64,000 nt of DNA from Cumulibacter manganitolerans. Its GTDB lineage: Bacteria > Actinomycetota > Actinomycetes > Mycobacteriales > Antricoccaceae. The stretch covers positions 33,232 through 97,231 of the forward strand of contig NZ_WBKP01000010.1 of assembly GCF_009602465.1 (NCBI RefSeq), in the 5' to 3' direction. The notes under the pieces were generated by a model that searched no databases, had not been told where the DNA came from, and saw only the letters and a list, made by a program, of their open reading frames with translations. This document shows positions 57,292 through 64,000 of the stretch, piece by piece. The translations under genes and the position numbers were made by a program. How positions within the stretch are numbered: the first letter of the stretch is position 1; every line of letters begins with the position of its first letter.

Positions 57292-59718
57292 GTGACCGCC
57301 GTGGATGACCGCCCGGCCGCCGAGATCGGGCAGGCGCGCACTCGTCGCGAGGACAAGCACCTCATCACCGGTCGCACCACCTGGACCGACAACAAGACCG
57401 CCACCGGGCTGCTGCACCTGGCGTTCGTCCGCTCACCCATGGCGCACGCCAAGATCGGCGGCGTCAACGTCGACGCCGCCAAGGCGATGCCCGGCGTCGT
57501 CGACGTCATCACCGGCAAGGACGTGGCCGAGGTCCAGGGCAACGTGCCCTGCGCCTGGCCGGTCACCCCGGACATGGTCAACCCCGGCGCCCCGTCGCTG
57601 GCGGTCGACCAGGTCAACCACGTGGGCGAGGCCGTCGCGGTGGTCGTCGCCCGCAGCAAGGCGCAGGCGGTGGACGCCGCCGAGCAGGTCGAGGTCGACT
57701 ACGAGGCGCTCCCCGTCGTCCTCGACATGGAGGAGGCGCTGCGCGACGGCGCTCCCCTGGTGCACCCGAGCACGTCGTCGAACAAGTCCTACACGTGGGT
57801 CTTCGACTCCGGTGAGGCCGGCACCGGCGGCAACGCGACGCAGGCCATCGAGGGCGCCGAGGTGGTCGTCAAGCGCCGCTTCATCCAGCAGCGGCTCATC
57901 CCGTCGTTCATGGAGCCGCGCTCGGTGGTCGCGGAGCCGACCGACGGCGGTGTCACGCTGACGTCGGCGACGCAGATCCCGCACATCCTGCGGCTGATGC
58001 TCGCCATGACGCTCGGCATTCCCGAGCACAAGGTGCGAGTCATCGCCCCGGACGTCGGCGGCGGGTTCGGTGGCAAGATCCCCGTCACCCCCGAGGAGAT
58101 CATCACCGCGCTGGTGGCGATGCGCCTCGGCAAGCCGGTGAAGTTCACCGAGACGCGCTCGGAGTCGCTGATGGTCGCCCACCACGGCCGCGACCAGATC
58201 CAGGACGTCACCATCTCGGCGACCAAGGACGGCCAGGTCACCGGTCTGGACGTCACGCTGCACGCCGACATGGGCGCCTACCTGCGGCTCGTCGGCCCGG
58301 GCGTGCCGGTGCTCGGCGCGTTCATGTTCCCGGCGATCTACAAGATCCCCGCCTACCGGTTCACCTGCCACGGGGTGTTCACCACCAAGACCCCCACCGA
58401 CGCCTACCGTGGGGCCGGCCGGCCGGAGGCGACGTACGCGATCGAGCGGATCATGGACGAGCTCGCCGTCGAGCTCGACATGGATCCGATGGAGCTGCGC
58501 CGCAGGAACTGGATCAAGCACGACGAGTTCCCGTTCACCACCGTCTGCGGCCTGACCTACGACACCGGGAACTACGAGGTGGCCACCGACAAGGCCCTCG
58601 AGCTGTTCGGCTGGGACGAGCTGAAGGCCGAGCGTGACCGGCGCCGGGCCGAGAAGTCCACCAAGCAGCTGGGACTGGGCATCTCGACGTTCACCGAGAT
58701 GTGCGGCCTGGCGCCGTCCCGCGTGCTCGGCTCGCTGGACTACGGCGCCGGCGGCTGGGAGTACAGCGCGATCCGGATGCTGCCGACCGGCAAGGTCGAG
58801 GTGATCACCGGCGCGTCGCCGCACGGGCAGGGCCACGAGACGGCGTTCGCGCAGATCGTCTCCGACCAGCTCGGCATCCCGTACGACGACATCGAGATCC
58901 TGCACGGCGACACCGCGACCAGCCACAAGGGCCTGGACACCTACGGCTCGCGCTCGCTCGCGGTCGGCGGCATCGCGATCGTGAAGGCGGCCGACAAGGT
59001 CAAGGACAAGGCCAAGAAGATCGCCGCGCACCTGCTGGAGGCGTCGGCCGACGACCTCGAGTTCGACGCGGGCCGCTTCAAGGTCAAGGGCACCGACCAG
59101 GGGCTGTCCATCCAGGAGATCGCGCTCGCGGTGTTCGCCGGGCACAGCTACCCGGAGGACGTCGAGCTCGGGCTGGACTCCGACGCGACGTACGACCCGG
59201 AGAACTTCTCCTTCCCGCACGGCACGCACCTGGCGGCGGTCGAGGTCGACACCGAGACCGGTGACGCGCGGCTGGTGAAGTACGCCTGCGTCGACGACAT
59301 CGGCAACATCATCAACCCGCTGATCGTCGAGGGGCAGGTGCACGGTGGCCTCGCCCAGGGCATCGCCCAGGCCCTCTACGAGGAGGCGATCTTCGACGCC
59401 GACGGCAACCTGACCACCGGCACGTTCGTCGACTACACCCTTCCGAGCGCGGCCGACCTGCCGCCGTTCCTCACCGGGCAGACGTCGACGGCGGCCACCA
59501 GCAACCCGCTGGGCGTCAAGGGCGTCGGCGAGGCCGGCTGCATCGCCTCGACCCCCGCGGTCATGAACGCGGTGGTGGACGCCGTCCGCCAGTACGGCGT
59601 GAACGACGTCCGGATGCCGGCCACTCCCGAGCGGGTCTGGCGCGCCATCCACGGCGACGGCCATACCGAAACAGCAGCCGCAGAGACCACCGCCCACACC
59701 GACGGCGCAGCCGAGTAA
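57292..59718 (+). CDS. coxL: Molybdenum hydroxylase large subunit, form II CoxL-like
   Basis: An 808-residue molybdopterin subunit. GGGFGGK binds the cofactor, and the active-site glutamate is Glu747 in GVGEAG. The decisive loop at 371-377 reads AYRGAGR, the form II signature; form I, true high-affinity CO dehydrogenase, has AYXCSFR with a copper-binding Cys. A cysteine for the Mo-Cu site is therefore absent, and CO oxidation is not shown; another small substrate is quite possible. GTG 57292 is two bases after the coxS stop. Maturation probably needs moxR-coxE-xdhC at 43.4-46.6 kb. Confidence 0.92.
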   Translation: MTAVDDRPAAEIGQARTRREDKHLITGRTTWTDNKTATGLLHLAFVRSPMAHAKIGGVNVDAAKAMPGVVDVITGKDVAEVQGNVPCAWPVTPDMVNPGAPSLAVDQVNHVGEAVAVVVARSKAQAVDAAEQVEVDYEALPVVLDMEEALRDGAPLVHPSTSSNKSYTWVFDSGEAGTGGNATQAIEGAEVVVKRRFIQQRLIPSFMEPRSVVAEPTDGGVTLTSATQIPHILRLMLAMTLGIPEHKVRVIAPDVGGGFGGKIPVTPEEIITALVAMRLGKPVKFTETRSESLMVAHHGRDQIQDVTISATKDGQVTGLDVTLHADMGAYLRLVGPGVPVLGAFMFPAIYKIPAYRFTCHGVFTTKTPTDAYRGAGRPEATYAIERIMDELAVELDMDPMELRRRNWIKHDEFPFTTVCGLTYDTGNYEVATDKALELFGWDELKAERDRRRAEKSTKQLGLGISTFTEMCGLAPSRVLGSLDYGAGGWEYSAIRMLPTGKVEVITGASPHGQGHETAFAQIVSDQLGIPYDDIEILHGDTATSHKGLDTYGSRSLAVGGIAIVKAADKVKDKAKKIAAHLLEASADDLEFDAGRFKVKGTDQGLSIQEIALAVFAGHSYPEDVELGLDSDATYDPENFSFPHGTHLAAVEVDTETGDARLVKYACVDDIGNIINPLIVEGQVHGGLAQGIAQALYEEAIFDADGNLTTGTFVDYTLPSAADLPPFLTGQTSTAATSNPLGVKGVGEAGCIASTPAVMNAVVDAVRQYGVNDVRMPATPERVWRAIHGDGHTETAAAETTAHTDGAAE

Positions 59719-59736
59719 GACCAGAGGAGATTTTCG

Positions 59737-60612
59737 ATGATTCCCGCAAAGTTCGACTACGCCCGCCCGTCGTCCGTCGACGAGGCCGTGCAGGCGCTCG
59801 CCAACGGCGGCGACGACCCCAAGGTGATCGCCGGCGGCCAGTCGTTCATCCCGGTGCTGCGTCTGCGGCTCGCGGCTCCATCGACGGTCGTCGATATCGG
59901 CGCCATCGACGAGCTCAAGCAAGTGTCCGACGAGGGCGACAAGATCAAGATCGGCTCGATGGTCACGCATGCCGAGGTACTCGAGAACGACCTGATCACC
60001 CAGAACGTGCCGCTGCTGCGGGAGATCACCGAGACGGTGGCCGACCGCCAGGTGCGCCACCGCGGCACCCTCGGCGGCGCGCTGGCGCACGCCGATCCGG
60101 CCGGTGACCTCGGGTCGGCGGCGGTGGCGCTCGACGCCGAGTTCGAGATCGCCGGCGCCGACGGCCGGCGTACAGTCCCCGCGTCCGACTTCTTCCAGGA
60201 CTACCTCACCACCGCGATCGGCGAGGGCGAGGTGCTGGTCAGCGTCTCGTTCCCGAAGTCCGGCGACTGGAAGTGCCACTACCAGAAGTTCAACCGGATG
60301 GCGCAGGCCTGGGCGACGGTGGGAGTCGCGGTGGCGTTGAAGGTCGACGGCGACACCGTCACCGAGGCGCGGGTCGGGCTGACCAACATGGGCCCGGTGC
60401 CGGTGCGTGCCTCCGGCGTCGAGTCGGCCCTCGCGGGCCAGCCGGCGACCGCCGAGAGCTTCGCCGCCGCGGCCGAGCACGCCGACGAGGGCACCAGCCC
60501 GACCGACGACCTGTCGGCCAAGGCCGACTACCGCAAGCACCTCGCCAAGGTGCTCACCCGCCGCGCGCTGGAGGGTGCGCTCAAGGGGCGCGCGGACCAC
60601 GGCGACAAGTAG
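59737..60612 (+). CDS. coxM: Molybdenum hydroxylase FAD subunit
   Basis: A 291-residue FAD subunit. FAD-binding motifs AGGQSFIPVLRLRL and HRGTLGGALAHADPAGD are in place, followed by the C-terminal CO-dehydrogenase flavoprotein domain. It passes electrons to the quinone pool or another acceptor. GAGGAG precedes ATG 59737, 18 bases after coxL. A hairpin follows the stop, so the coxSLM transcript may end here. Confidence 0.93.
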   Translation: MIPAKFDYARPSSVDEAVQALANGGDDPKVIAGGQSFIPVLRLRLAAPSTVVDIGAIDELKQVSDEGDKIKIGSMVTHAEVLENDLITQNVPLLREITETVADRQVRHRGTLGGALAHADPAGDLGSAAVALDAEFEIAGADGRRTVPASDFFQDYLTTAIGEGEVLVSVSFPKSGDWKCHYQKFNRMAQAWATVGVAVALKVDGDTVTEARVGLTNMGPVPVRASGVESALAGQPATAESFAAAAEHADEGTSPTDDLSAKADYRKHLAKVLTRRALEGALKGRADHGDK

Positions 60613-60622
60613 ACCGCACCAC

Positions 60623-60667
60623 CGACCTGCGGCGCATTTCCTCATCGGGGAAGTGCGCCGCAGGTCG
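60623..60667 (+). terminator. Hairpin between coxM and coxG (family B-like)
   Basis: 60623-60641 and 60649-60667 pair at 18 of 19 positions (the other is G-U) around a seven-base loop. The arm contains ACCTGCGGCG, the core of the palindromes at 24.2 and 26.8 kb. It probably ends or weakens the coxSLM transcript before coxG, which has a -10-like TAGGGT (60677-60682) of its own. Confidence 0.7.
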
Positions 60668-60715
60668 TCTCCGACGTAGGGTTTTTGCAGAACGACGACC
60701 GAAAGAGGAAGTGCC

Positions 60716-61621
60716 ATGGAGCTCGAGCACGAATTCACCATCCCCGTCCCCGTCGACAAGGCCTGGCCAGTGCTGCTGGACATCCGCCGCATCGCCCCGT
60801 GCATGCCGGGCGCGGCCGTCGACAGCGTGGACGGCGACGACTTCACCGGAAGCGTGAAGGTCAAGCTCGGGCCGATCAACCTGACCTACAAGGGGCAGGC
60901 GAAGTTCGTGGAGAAGGACGAGAGCGCGCACAAGGCCGTCATCGACGCGCGCGGCCGCGATTCCCGCGGCAATGGCACTGCCGCGGCGAAGATCACCGCG
61001 ACGCTCAACGGCAAGGGCGACGCCGAGACGTCGGTCAAGGTCGTCACCGACCTGAACATCACCGGCAAGCCGGCGCAGTTCGGCCGCGGCGTGATGGTGG
61101 ACGTCGGCAACAAGCTCATCGGCCAGTTCGCCGACTGCCTCGCCGGCAAGCTCGGCGAGGACGACTCCGCAACCTCCTCGGGTGCTGAGGGCGGTGCCGC
61201 CGGCGCCGCGGCGGGCGCGGGGTCTGCCGGCGCGGCGGCGGGGGCCACCACGGCGGCCGGCGCGGCCGACAAGACGCCCACCTCGAGCATCCCGGCCGCG
61301 ACCAGCGCGCAGGCCGACGCCGACAAGAAGCAGTCCGACGCCGAGAAGCAGTCCACCGAGCTGCCGGGATTCGCCGGCACCGAGTCTGCCAAGCCGAATG
61401 CGGACGCTCGCGAGAGCGCCCAGTCGGCGGCCGACCAGCACGCCGCGGCGTCCGCCTCGCCGAAGACGACGCCCGCGAGGCCGGCCCCGGCTGCCGAGCC
61501 GGAGCCGATCGACCTGATCGAGCTGGCCGGCGGCACGGTGCTGAAGAAGGCGATCCCGGCGGTTCTGGCCGCGCTGATCGCCGCCGTCATCGCGATTGTC
61601 GTGGTGAAGAAGAAGAGCTAG
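60716..61621 (+). CDS. coxG: CoxG-family SRPBCC protein with membrane anchor
   Basis: A 301-residue protein. Residues 1-150 form the CoxG/SRPBCC lipid-binding-type domain (FTIPVPVDKAWPVLLDIRRI; GAAVDSVDGDDFTGSVKVKL). A long Ala/Gly/Asp-rich linker follows to about 270, and a single membrane segment (IPAVLAALIAAVIAIVVV) with KKK after it closes the protein. In carboxydotrophs CoxG anchors CO dehydrogenase to the membrane, and newer work ties it to quinone delivery. AAGAGGAA precedes ATG 60716. The linker-anchor build suits a tether of the CoxSLM enzyme at the cytoplasmic face. Confidence 0.9.
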   Translation: MELEHEFTIPVPVDKAWPVLLDIRRIAPCMPGAAVDSVDGDDFTGSVKVKLGPINLTYKGQAKFVEKDESAHKAVIDARGRDSRGNGTAAAKITATLNGKGDAETSVKVVTDLNITGKPAQFGRGVMVDVGNKLIGQFADCLAGKLGEDDSATSSGAEGGAAGAAAGAGSAGAAAGATTAAGAADKTPTSSIPAATSAQADADKKQSDAEKQSTELPGFAGTESAKPNADARESAQSAADQHAAASASPKTTPARPAPAAEPEPIDLIELAGGTVLKKAIPAVLAALIAAVIAIVVVKKKS

Positions 61622-61680
61622 CGAGTCGTGCCCGGCCGTGGCGCTCGCCGACGCGCGAGCGCCACGCCCCGGCTCTTCCC

Positions 61681-62259
61681 ATGTCTGAGATCCATCACCG
61701 TTGCAGCAGGCCGACGGTAGACCTCCCGCGGACCGGTCACACCGACCCGCACGACTCCTCGTCCCCCGTCGTCTACCGGCTGCTGGATACCCCGCTCGGC
61801 GAGCTGCTGCTCGCCGCCACCGCCCGCGGCCTGGTCCGGGTCGCCTTCGCCGTCGAGGGCTTCGACGACGTCCTGCAGAGCCTCAGCGAGCGGGCCGGCC
61901 CGCGCGTCACCCTGGCCCAGCAGGAACTCGACGACGCCGCCTGGGGCATCGACGCCTACTTCGGCGGAGACATCAACCCCATCGAGATCCCGCTGGACCT
62001 TCGCCTGCTCGACGAATTCGGCCGCCGCGTCGCGCAGCATCTGCCGTCCATCGGCTACGGCCGGACGTCGTCGTACGCCGAGGTCGCCGCCGCCGTCGGA
62101 AGCCCCCGCGAGGTCGATGCCGTCGGCGACGCCTGCCGCCGCAACCCGCTGCCGATCGTGCTGCCGTGCCACCGTGTGGTGCCGACCAGCGGCACGATCG
62201 GTGACTACGTCGGCGGCGCCGAGGCCAAACGCGTCCTGCTCGCCCTCGAGGCCGCCTGA
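61681..62259 (+). CDS. ogt: Methylated-DNA--[protein]-cysteine methyltransferase
   Basis: A 192-residue Ogt/AGT. The acceptor Cys163 lies in LPCHRVV. The first half is the RNase-H-like N-terminal domain, and YGRTSSYAEVAAAVGSPREV is the DNA-binding helix region. It removes O6-alkyl groups from guanine in one suicide step. The start lacks a clear ribosome-binding site. Downstream stop is followed by a long palindrome and a convergent gene. It stands alone, without alkA or ada. Confidence 0.93.
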   Translation: MSEIHHRCSRPTVDLPRTGHTDPHDSSSPVVYRLLDTPLGELLLAATARGLVRVAFAVEGFDDVLQSLSERAGPRVTLAQQELDDAAWGIDAYFGGDINPIEIPLDLRLLDEFGRRVAQHLPSIGYGRTSSYAEVAAAVGSPREVDAVGDACRRNPLPIVLPCHRVVPTSGTIGDYVGGAEAKRVLLALEAA

Positions 62260-62314
62260 CCCGCTCACACCGCTCGCTCGCCCCGCCCGCCGCTCGCGGT
62301 GGTCCCCACCCCTC

Positions 62315-62368
62315 CGTTGTGTTGTTGCGACTTCGGGCGACGTCGCCCAAAGTCGTCACAACACAACG
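62315..62368. repeat. 27-bp near-loopless palindrome (family C repeat)
   Basis: 62315-62341 and 62342-62368 are reverse complements at 24 of 27 positions with no loop. It lies between the convergent ogt and reductase genes. Its left arm recurs exactly over 27 bases at 63963-63989. Confidence 0.9.
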
Positions 62369-62372
62369 GGCG

Positions 62373-62972
62373 TCAGGCGCCGGGGTGGCGGTGCGGAATC
62401 GGGCGATAGACGAGCTCCTGGGTCCGTCCGTCGAGGGTGCGTGACTCGAGCAGCTCGAGGTCGTAGTCGCCGGCGCCGCCGAAGACGGGCGCCGTGCCGG
62501 TCTTGGCGGTGATCACCGGGAAGACCGTGACGTGCACCCGGTCCACGAGCCCGGCGGCCATCAGCGCGTGGTTCAGCGACAGGCTGCCGTGCGAGCGGAT
62601 CGGCGCGTCGGACTCGGCCTTCATCTGCGTCACGATCTCGACCGCGTCACCGGACACGACCCTGGCGTCGTGCCAGTCGAGCGGCTCGCGCAGCGTCGAG
62701 GAGATGACCGTCAGCGGGAGGTTGCGCATCCGCACGACCCACTCGTCCTCGAACTCGGAGTACTCACCGGCGGCCGCGATCATCGACGCGAACTCCCGGT
62801 ACGTCGTCGCGCCGAACACCATCCGCTGGTCGCCGCCGAGCAGCTCCTTGCGGTGATCGAGCAGCTCGGGCCCCTGCTTGCCCCAGTAGCCGCCCCAGTC
62901 GGCACCCTCCTCGGTCAGTGACCCGTAGCCGTCGAGGCTGGCGAAGACGTCGAAGGTGTAGGTGGCGGTCAT
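62373..62972 (-). CDS. RibD C-terminal / dihydrofolate-reductase-like protein
   Basis: A 199-residue DHFR-fold reductase of the RibD C-terminal type. TYTFDVFASLDGYGSLTEEG is the NADPH-binding first strand, MVFGATTYREFASM the next motif, and PIRSHGSLSLNHALMAAGLV the late substrate segment. Many are annotated as dihydrofolate reductases, but few have been shown to act on folate; riboflavin-pathway or F420-like roles are equally open. GGAGG before ATG 62972 fixes the start; a longer open frame has no support. Divergent from the aldolase gene and convergent with ogt. Confidence 0.88.
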   Translation of the reverse strand: MTATYTFDVFASLDGYGSLTEEGADWGGYWGKQGPELLDHRKELLGGDQRMVFGATTYREFASMIAAAGEYSEFEDEWVVRMRNLPLTVISSTLREPLDWHDARVVSGDAVEIVTQMKAESDAPIRSHGSLSLNHALMAAGLVDRVHVTVFPVITAKTGTAPVFGGAGDYDLELLESRTLDGRTQELVYRPIPHRHPGA

Positions 62973-63096
62973 GATGCCCTCCTTCGGGCCGCGGGCCGTC
63001 CGCCGTCCTGGTCGGGGCGATCCGTCCGCTACAGGTACAGACCCCTCAGGCGGCGGCAACTCATCGTGCCGGCGTCCGGCGGCGCCCCCGACAACC

Positions 63097-63141
63097 GGGA
63101 CGTTGGCGCCGAGGACACCCGTAGACGGGGACGTTGGCGCC
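63097..63141. promoter_or_regulatory. Direct repeat GGGACGTTGGCGCC in a divergent promoter gap
   Basis: The 14-base word occurs at 63097-63110 and 63128-63141, 31 bases apart, three turns of the helix, on one face. The second continues to the palindrome TTGGCGCCAA. It lies in the 220-base gap between the reductase and the aldolase genes and may bind a regulator of either. Nothing else was seen in the gap. Confidence 0.4.
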
Positions 63142-63192
63142 AATCCCACCGAACGAGTGCCGCGGGAAGGGGCGGTCGGCCAAGATGAGGAC

Positions 63193-63945
63193 ATGGCATC
63201 CGATCCCAGCACCGCACCGACCGACGCAGCACCGCGCCCGACCCGCACCGGGGTCTGGGCCACGATCGGCGAGCCGCGGCTCGCGGCCGCCCTCGAGGCC
63301 ACCGGCTTCGACTGGGTATGCCTCGACGGCCAGCACGGGCACTTCGACGACCGCGCGGTCCGCGAGACGCTGGCGCTGCGGGGGAAGCCGGCCGCCACGG
63401 TCCTGACCCGCGTGCTGCGCAACGACGTGGGGCTGATCGGCCGCGCACTGGACGCCGGCGCGGACGGCGTCATCGTGCCGATGGTGCAGTCGGCCGCCGA
63501 GGCGGAGGACGTCGTCCGGGCCGCGCACTACTCCCCGCGCGGCGCCCGCAGCTTCGGTCCGATGCACGGCGCGGCGTACGGCACGACGACCGGGCTGCCG
63601 GGACGCGCGATGTCCGCGGTCATGGTCGAGACCCAGGTCGCGCTCGACGCCGTCGACGACATCGCCCGCACGCCCGACCTGGACATGATCTTCGTCGGCC
63701 CGTTCGACCTGTCGCTCGCGCTCGGCCGCGACATCGACGACGTCCTGGCCGACCGATCCCCCGACGCGCCGCTGCCTCGGGTGGTCGCGGCGTGCCGCGC
63801 GGCGGGGATCGTGCCCGGGGCGTTCGCCGGCGACCCGCGGCGGGCCCGCGCGATCGTCGAGCACGGGTTCGAGTGGGTCGCCGTCACCAGCGACGTCGGT
63901 CTGCTGCACCTCGGAGCCGCCGAGGCCCGCCACCAGCTCGGATGA
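63193..63945 (+). CDS. HpcH/HpaI aldolase family protein
   Basis: A 250-residue TIM-barrel class II pyruvate aldolase. The catalytic His is in CLDGQHGHFDD, the metal-binding Glu in VMVETQVALDAVDDI, and the Asp in FVGPFDLSLALG. It splits or joins 4-hydroxy-2-keto acids with pyruvate, using a divalent metal. ATG 63193 has GAGG just upstream. It stands apart from any aromatic-breakdown genes, so the true substrate is unknown. The window ends 55 bases after its stop in a second copy of the family C repeat. Confidence 0.9.
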   Translation: MASDPSTAPTDAAPRPTRTGVWATIGEPRLAAALEATGFDWVCLDGQHGHFDDRAVRETLALRGKPAATVLTRVLRNDVGLIGRALDAGADGVIVPMVQSAAEAEDVVRAAHYSPRGARSFGPMHGAAYGTTTGLPGRAMSAVMVETQVALDAVDDIARTPDLDMIFVGPFDLSLALGRDIDDVLADRSPDAPLPRVVAACRAAGIVPGAFAGDPRRARAIVEHGFEWVAVTSDVGLLHLGAAEARHQLG

Positions 63946-63962
63946 CCGGGCCGATTCCGGCC

Positions 63963-64000
63963 CGTTGTGTTGTTGCGACTTCGGGCGACGACGCCCGAAG
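63963..64000. repeat. Family C palindrome, cut by the window end
   Basis: 63963-63989 is identical over 27 bases to 62315-62341, and the next bases (GACGCCCGAAG) begin its complementary arm before the window ends. It sits just after the aldolase gene. Confidence 0.85.

Noticed and set aside
57292..59718. True form I CO dehydrogenase
   Set aside because: The active-site loop reads AYRGAGR, without the copper-binding cysteine of AYXCSFR.
57433..60879. Long minus-strand open frame opposite coxL and coxM
   Set aside because: The plus strand has intact cofactor and active-site motifs; the antisense product has no recognisable domain.

Overview
This is a 64 kb stretch of very GC-rich chromosomal DNA from an actinomycete. 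Supporting signs are a WhiB4-type iron-sulfur regulator beside a PASTA-containing bifunctional penicillin-binding protein (the same order as Mycobacterium tuberculosis Rv3680-whiB4-ponA2-Rv3683), a DUF222/HNH '13E12-type' gene with an actinobacterial SOS box, many apparently leaderless promoters (TANNNT six or seven bases before the start codon), and dense lipid and acyl-CoA metabolism. The species cannot be named from sequence alone. No insertion sequence, prophage or CRISPR array was seen. Genes are close-packed, and most gaps between them hold hairpins or short repeats.

Layout. 0-5 kb: cell-envelope/redox island (ArsA-type ATPase, whiB4, ponA2, metallophosphoesterase). 5-7.2 kb: SOS-controlled DUF222-HNH gene and tRNA-Pro(CGG). 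7.2-12.8 kb: an uncharacterised cassette of acyl-CoA dehydrogenase-like protein, NodS-like methyltransferase, PIG-L deacetylase and glycosyltransferase, with a large HPII-type catalase as first gene of the deacetylase/methyltransferase operon. 12.9-19.9 kb: nitroreductase and glutamate synthase (gltB-gltD). 20-28 kb: thiolase, DHA2-type exporter, HSL-type esterase, FAH-family hydrolase, acyl-CoA ligase, nitronate monooxygenase. 28-30.3 kb: a divergent pair of a helix-turn-helix/citrate-synthase fusion and an ordinary citrate synthase. 30.5-34 kb: SDR, YihY membrane protein, MFS transporter. 34-41.3 kb: leucine/branched-chain acyl-CoA degradation island (acyl-CoA ligase, TetR, accD1, accA1, acyl-CoA dehydrogenase), matching the M. 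tuberculosis Rv2500c-Rv2506 set.

41.5-56.5 kb: small protein, MFS, then the molybdenum-hydroxylase accessory genes moxR-coxE-xdhC (43.4-46.6 kb), a pyridoxal/HMP kinase, enoyl-CoA hydratase, PfkB kinase, a TetR/SDR/esterase divergon, a GNAT, two tandem paralogous exported proteins, and an MFS plus FAD-oxidoreductase pair. 56.8-61.6 kb: coxS-coxL-coxM-coxG, an aerobic CO-dehydrogenase-type molybdenum hydroxylase whose active-site loop AYRGAGR marks it as form II. 61.7-64 kb: ogt, a RibD/DHFR-like reductase and an HpcH/HpaI aldolase.

How it works together. The accessory genes at 43-46 kb probably mature the enzyme encoded at 57-61 kb. The accD1/accA1/dehydrogenase set, the two ligases, thiolase, enoyl-CoA hydratase and citrate synthases form an acyl-CoA-degrading metabolic background. 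The most interesting unexplained items are the Nod-factor-like glycan cassette with its embedded catalase, the HTH-citrate synthase that has lost its oxaloacetate-binding histidine next to a catalytic paralogue, the perfect dyad filling the coxS promoter spacer, and several families of near-perfect intergenic palindromes.
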